NCBI GenBank assembly: GCA_031551625.1
Contig: JAVBNJ010000055.1
Location: forward strand, 1-9,294
From: JAVBNJ01 sp031551625
Lineage (GTDB): Bacteria; Bacteroidota; Bacteroidia; Bacteroidales; UBA932
Direction of reading: 5' to 3'
Length of the DNA: 9,294 bases
Shown here: positions 6,446 to 9,294 of the stretch, in pieces
How the letters are laid out: each line of letters begins with the position of its first letter
Position numbering within the stretch: position 1 is the stretch's first letter
Notes under the pieces: model-generated
Database searches by the model: none
Seen by the model: the letters and a program-made list of their open reading frames with translations, nothing else
Told to the model about the DNA's origin: nothing
Translations under genes and position numbers: made by a program

Positions 6446-7315
6446 ATGAAAGTCAGCGGCTTTACTTTTATACGCAACGCCCGGAAGTACGATTACCCGA
6501 TAGTGGAAGCAATTACTTCGATTCTCCCCTTGTGCGATGAAGTGGTGGTGTGCGTAGGCCGCTCGGACGACGACACGTTGGAAATGATACACGCGATTCC
6601 TTCGGGTAAAATAAAAATTATCCACTCCGAGTGGGACGACAGTTTGCGCGAAGGCGGACGGGTGTTAGCGGTAGAAACCGACAAAGCGTTTGCGGCCATT
6701 GCACCGGATTCCGATTGGGCATTTTACATACAGGGCGACGAGGTGTTGCACGAGCAATACCTACCCGCTGTGCGCGCTGCGATGGAACGCTACAAGGACG
6801 ATATGCGTGTAGAAGGATTACTTTTTAAGTATGTTCATTTTTATGGTTCGTACGACTATGTGGGAAACTCGCGCCGCTGGTACCGCCACGAAATACGTGT
6901 AGTGCGTAACAACAAGGCCGTCCGCTCGTACCGCGATGCACAAGGGTTCCGCATTGATGGCCGCAAGTTGAATGTAAAACCGGTAGACGCATGCATCTAT
7001 CACTATGGTTGGGTGAAACCACCGAAATTGCAGCAGGCAAAAGCAGAGAGCTTTCACCGCATGTGGCACGACGACGAGTGGGTGGAAAAAAATATTCCGA
7101 AAGTGGAAGAGTTCGATTATTCTCAAATTGATTCGTTGAAACATTTTAACGGTACACACCCGGTGGTCATGCAACCCCGCATTGACCGGATGAATTGGAA
7201 ATTTGATTTCGATCCTACGAAAAATACCTTCTCGCTCAAGATACGCTTTTTGAACCTTCTGGAATGCGTTACAGGGCGACGTTGGTTCGAATACAAGAAC
7301 TATCAACTTATTTAG
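6446..7315 (+). CDS. Family 2-like glycosyltransferase
   Basis: A 289-residue protein resembling small GT-A glycosyltransferases that move a sugar from a nucleotide donor to a glycan or lipid acceptor on the cytoplasmic side. The N-terminus has the first strand and nucleotide-binding pattern (GFTFIRNARKYDYPIVEAITSILPLCDEVVVCVGRSDDDT, as 5-44 overall). AFYIQGDEVLHE (92-103) occupies the position of the usual DxD metal motif but reads GDE (97-99). The second half is rich in aromatics, His and Arg (for example RRWYRHEIRVVRN, 143-155, and IYHYGWVKPP, 184-193) and probably forms the acceptor site. There is no signal peptide or membrane segment. The ATG at 6446 follows a good promoter by a short leader. 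The fucosyltransferase gene starts 7 nt after its stop, so the two are probably co-transcribed and act on the same glycan. Donor and acceptor cannot be told from sequence. Confidence 0.8.
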   Translation: MKVSGFTFIRNARKYDYPIVEAITSILPLCDEVVVCVGRSDDDTLEMIHAIPSGKIKIIHSEWDDSLREGGRVLAVETDKAFAAIAPDSDWAFYIQGDEVLHEQYLPAVRAAMERYKDDMRVEGLLFKYVHFYGSYDYVGNSRRWYRHEIRVVRNNKAVRSYRDAQGFRIDGRKLNVKPVDACIYHYGWVKPPKLQQAKAESFHRMWHDDEWVEKNIPKVEEFDYSQIDSLKHFNGTHPVVMQPRIDRMNWKFDFDPTKNTFSLKIRFLNLLECVTGRRWFEYKNYQLI

Positions 7316-7322
7316 CGAAGCG

Positions 7323-8414
7323 ATGAAAATTGTTTTTGTACAAGGAGGCTTAGGCAACCAGTTATTCCAATATGCTTTTTTCAAATACCTTCTTCACAAA
7401 GGGCATAGGCACGTGTACCTGGATGCTACAGCACCGTTCATCAGCAAGCACGGCGGTTTTGAGTTGAAAAAAGTTTTCCCGGCAGTAGCCGCGAACAAAT
7501 TAATACTCCCCTACTGGAAAGCCCGCCCTATTTATCTTATAGGAGATGTGCTGAAAAAAATTTTCAAGCTGAACCTACAAACAAATGTGGAGAATCCCAC
7601 CGGTACAAAAATTTGGTGGAAAGCGCATTGGCAGGAATACCAATACTCCGAACAGGTTATTGATGAATTGCGCAACGAGTTGCAGTTTGCTCCGATCACC
7701 GATGAACAAAACGAAAAAACAATACGACAAATAGCCGCCACTAATGCGGTGAGCATACACCTGCGGCGCGGCGACTACCGGCAACCCCATATACGTCCCG
7801 CATTTGGCGATATTTGTACAGTAGGTTACTACAAACAAGCCATCGCCTACATACAGGACAAAGTTGCCGACCCGCAGTTCTTCGTATTTTCGGACGATCC
7901 TCAATGGGTCCGCGAAAACCTGCCGGTTGCAGGCGCTATATACGTAGATTGGAACAAGGGGAAAAATAATTTCCGCGACTTGCAACTAATGAGTAGTTGC
8001 AAACACCACATTATAGCCAACAGCTCGTTCAGCTGGTGGGGCGCATGGCTCAACCCAAGTAACGAAAAAGTGGTGGTAGCTCCCACCAAATGGGCACATA
8101 GCTATCCGCCCGGCTTTGCCGAAAAATTGCTGCCGCCATCGTGGCACCGCATAGGAGAAACCAACCCAAACATATCGTTGATAATAGAGGAACAAGTACC
8201 GGAGCAGTTATTACTCCCATTGTTGCAGCAACAGTATTACGATTTTGAACTGCTAACACATGCAAGTATCGACAACGAGCGTGTGAAACCCGCAAGTAGC
8301 AAGCCTTCCGGCAATTTTATTTTCACACTTACAAAAAATGAATTACCTTTGTTTAAAGATAAGAAATATCTGGAACGTAAATTGATAAATTATTTTAAGA
8401 CATGGAACAATTAG
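7323..8414 (+). CDS. GT11 alpha-1,2-fucosyltransferase-like glycosyltransferase
   Basis: A 363-residue enzyme of family GT11, which typically transfers fucose from GDP-fucose to a galactose by an alpha-1,2 bond in lipopolysaccharide, capsule or other surface glycans. Hallmarks are GGLGNQLFQYA (8-18), HLRRGDY (146-152, the GDP-fucose-binding motif) and SSFSWWGAW (234-242). The chain is soluble and presumably cytoplasmic. Usual bacterial members are nearer 290-300 residues. Here about 75 residues follow the core, and the last 30 or so are Lys-rich and encoded by AT-rich DNA that also holds a lysS promoter (8321-8351). The start at 7323 puts the conserved GGLGNQ motif at its normal place. The gene follows the GT2-like gene by 7 nt and overlaps lysS by 13 nt. 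Family membership is secure; sugar and linkage are inferred. Confidence 0.92.
   Translation: MKIVFVQGGLGNQLFQYAFFKYLLHKGHRHVYLDATAPFISKHGGFELKKVFPAVAANKLILPYWKARPIYLIGDVLKKIFKLNLQTNVENPTGTKIWWKAHWQEYQYSEQVIDELRNELQFAPITDEQNEKTIRQIAATNAVSIHLRRGDYRQPHIRPAFGDICTVGYYKQAIAYIQDKVADPQFFVFSDDPQWVRENLPVAGAIYVDWNKGKNNFRDLQLMSSCKHHIIANSSFSWWGAWLNPSNEKVVVAPTKWAHSYPPGFAEKLLPPSWHRIGETNPNISLIIEEQVPEQLLLPLLQQQYYDFELLTHASIDNERVKPASSKPSGNFIFTLTKNELPLFKDKKYLERKLINYFKTWNN
8321..8351 (+). promoter_or_regulatory. Internal lysS promoter within the fucosyltransferase gene
   Basis: TACCTTTG (8344-8351) is a full -7 box with a weaker TTTC (8321-8324) 19 nt upstream. The start site near 8356 gives a leader of about 46 nt before the lysS ATG at 8402, similar to the nifJ and outer-membrane protein leaders. 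The surrounding 90 bp are AT-rich, like intergenic DNA elsewhere in the window. Confidence 0.55.
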
Positions 8415-9294
8415 GACTGAGCGAGCAGGAAGCCGTTCGCCGCGAATCATTGAAGAACATCGAAGCATTGGGCATCAACGCCTACCCTGCCGAAGCCTTC
8501 GAAGTAAATGCGACAACCGAACAATTGCACAAAGAATTTGATAAAGAGAAAGGTAATTTTGCCGATGTAAGTATTGCAGGGCGCATCATGCAGCGCCGCA
8601 TAATGGGTGCAGCCGCATTCTTCGAATTGCAGGACGAGTATGGACGTGTTCAAGTATATGTAAAACGCGATGAAATTTGCCCGGGCGAAGATAAAACGCT
8701 TTACAATACGGTATTCAAAAAGCTGATGGATATCGGTGATATCGTGGGTATCCGTGGGTTTGCATTCATTACGCAAACCGGCGAATTGTCTATCCATGCC
8801 AAAGAATTGAAACTTTTAAGTAAGTCGTTGCGCGTACTACCGATTTTAAAAGAGAAAGACGTCGAAGTGTACGATGCTTTCAGCGATCCCGAGCAACGCT
8901 ACCGCATGCGTTATGTCGATTTGATTGTAAATCCGCAAGTGCGCGATGTATTTATCAAGCGCACAAAAATAATCAATGCAATGCGTAATTTCTTCAATGC
9001 ACAAAATTACCTGGAGGTGGATACGCCCGTGCTACAATCAATTCCGGGCGGAGCTTCGGCGCGCCCGTTCGCGACCCACCACAATGCATTGGATATTCCA
9101 TTATACTTGCGCATTGCCAACGAACTATATCTGAAACGCCTTATTGTAGGCGGGTTTACAGGCGTATACGAATTTTCGCGCAATTTCCGCAACGAGGGAA
9201 TGGACCGCACGCACAACCCCGAGTTCACTTGCCTAGAAATATATGTAGCCTACAAAGATTATTTCTGGATGATGGACTTTACCGAACAATTGTT
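8402..9294 (+). CDS. lysS: Lysyl-tRNA synthetase, class II (5' part, cut by window end)
   Basis: Charges tRNA-Lys with lysine in the cytoplasm. 297 codons are visible of a protein usually near 500-580 residues; the frame is open to the window edge. Residues about 55-150 form the N-terminal anticodon-binding OB-fold (VSIAGRIMQRRIMGAAAFFELQDE and onward). DPEQRYRMRYVDLIVN (162-177) leads into the catalytic domain, with class II motif 1 around 190-210 (NYLEVDTPVLQ), then IPGGASARPF (214-223) and motif 2 FRNEGMDRTHNPEFT (262-276). Motif 3 lies beyond the window. The start at 8402 overlaps the preceding gene by 13 nt and no later Met keeps the conserved N-terminal helix. It probably has its own promoter at 8321-8351 in addition to read-through from the glycosyltransferases. 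No frameshift or odd residue is seen. Confidence 0.97.
   Translation, partial: MEQLGLSEQEAVRRESLKNIEALGINAYPAEAFEVNATTEQLHKEFDKEKGNFADVSIAGRIMQRRIMGAAAFFELQDEYGRVQVYVKRDEICPGEDKTLYNTVFKKLMDIGDIVGIRGFAFITQTGELSIHAKELKLLSKSLRVLPILKEKDVEVYDAFSDPEQRYRMRYVDLIVNPQVRDVFIKRTKIINAMRNFFNAQNYLEVDTPVLQSIPGGASARPFATHHNALDIPLYLRIANELYLKRLIVGGFTGVYEFSRNFRNEGMDRTHNPEFTCLEIYVAYKDYFWMMDFTEQL

Noticed and set aside
6818..7384. 188-codon minus-strand frame across the glycosyltransferase genes
   Set aside because: Antisense to two recognisable enzymes, with no domain and no promoter.

Overview
The window looks like a chromosomal piece of an anaerobic Bacteroidetes bacterium, most likely order Bacteroidales. Four things point there. 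Almost every gene start is preceded by the Bacteroidetes promoter pattern (TTTG, about 20 nt, TAnnTTTG). Leaders are AT-rich and lack Shine-Dalgarno sequences. There is a single-chain pyruvate:ferredoxin oxidoreductase. The intrinsic terminators are long and nearly perfect hairpins. No species can be named from the sequence alone.

Layout. Positions 1-387 carry no convincing gene. They hold a 28-bp perfect hairpin at the left edge, a second short palindrome, and a pair of TACCCCCT repeats that may be the worn end of an insertion sequence. A small XRE-type HTH regulator follows on the minus strand (388-753), with 14-bp tandem repeats just upstream of its start that could be its operator. Facing away from it, a well-formed promoter (856-887) and a terminator (about 1022-1054) frame a roughly 160-nt transcript with no real ORF. 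This is a candidate structured small RNA. On the minus strand, nifJ (1177-4704) encodes the 1175-residue pyruvate:ferredoxin/flavodoxin oxidoreductase and ends in its own hairpin terminator.

A 352-nt divergent intergenic region separates nifJ from a small secreted outer-membrane beta-barrel protein (5057-5584, plus). This gene converges on a predicted PolB-like 3'-5' exonuclease (minus), with a shared bidirectional terminator at 5604-5649. The exonuclease start is best placed at 6386, not at the longest-ORF start 6446, because the promoter lies between the two. From that point three plus-strand genes run to the window end: a GT2-like glycosyltransferase (6446-7315), a GT11 alpha-1,2-fucosyltransferase-like enzyme (7323-8414) and the 5' part of lysS (8402 to the edge, class II lysyl-tRNA synthetase).

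How they fit together. nifJ (central anaerobic carbon metabolism) and lysS (translation) are housekeeping genes. The two glycosyltransferases are a closely spaced pair probably decorating a surface glycan or glycoprotein, with fucose the likely sugar for the second. lysS appears to have its own promoter inside the 3' end of the fucosyltransferase gene, so the overlap does not require one operon. I see no complete defence system, CRISPR array, integrase or tRNA. The least explained part is 1-1060: regulator, tandem repeats, orphan RNA-like transcription unit and palindromes.
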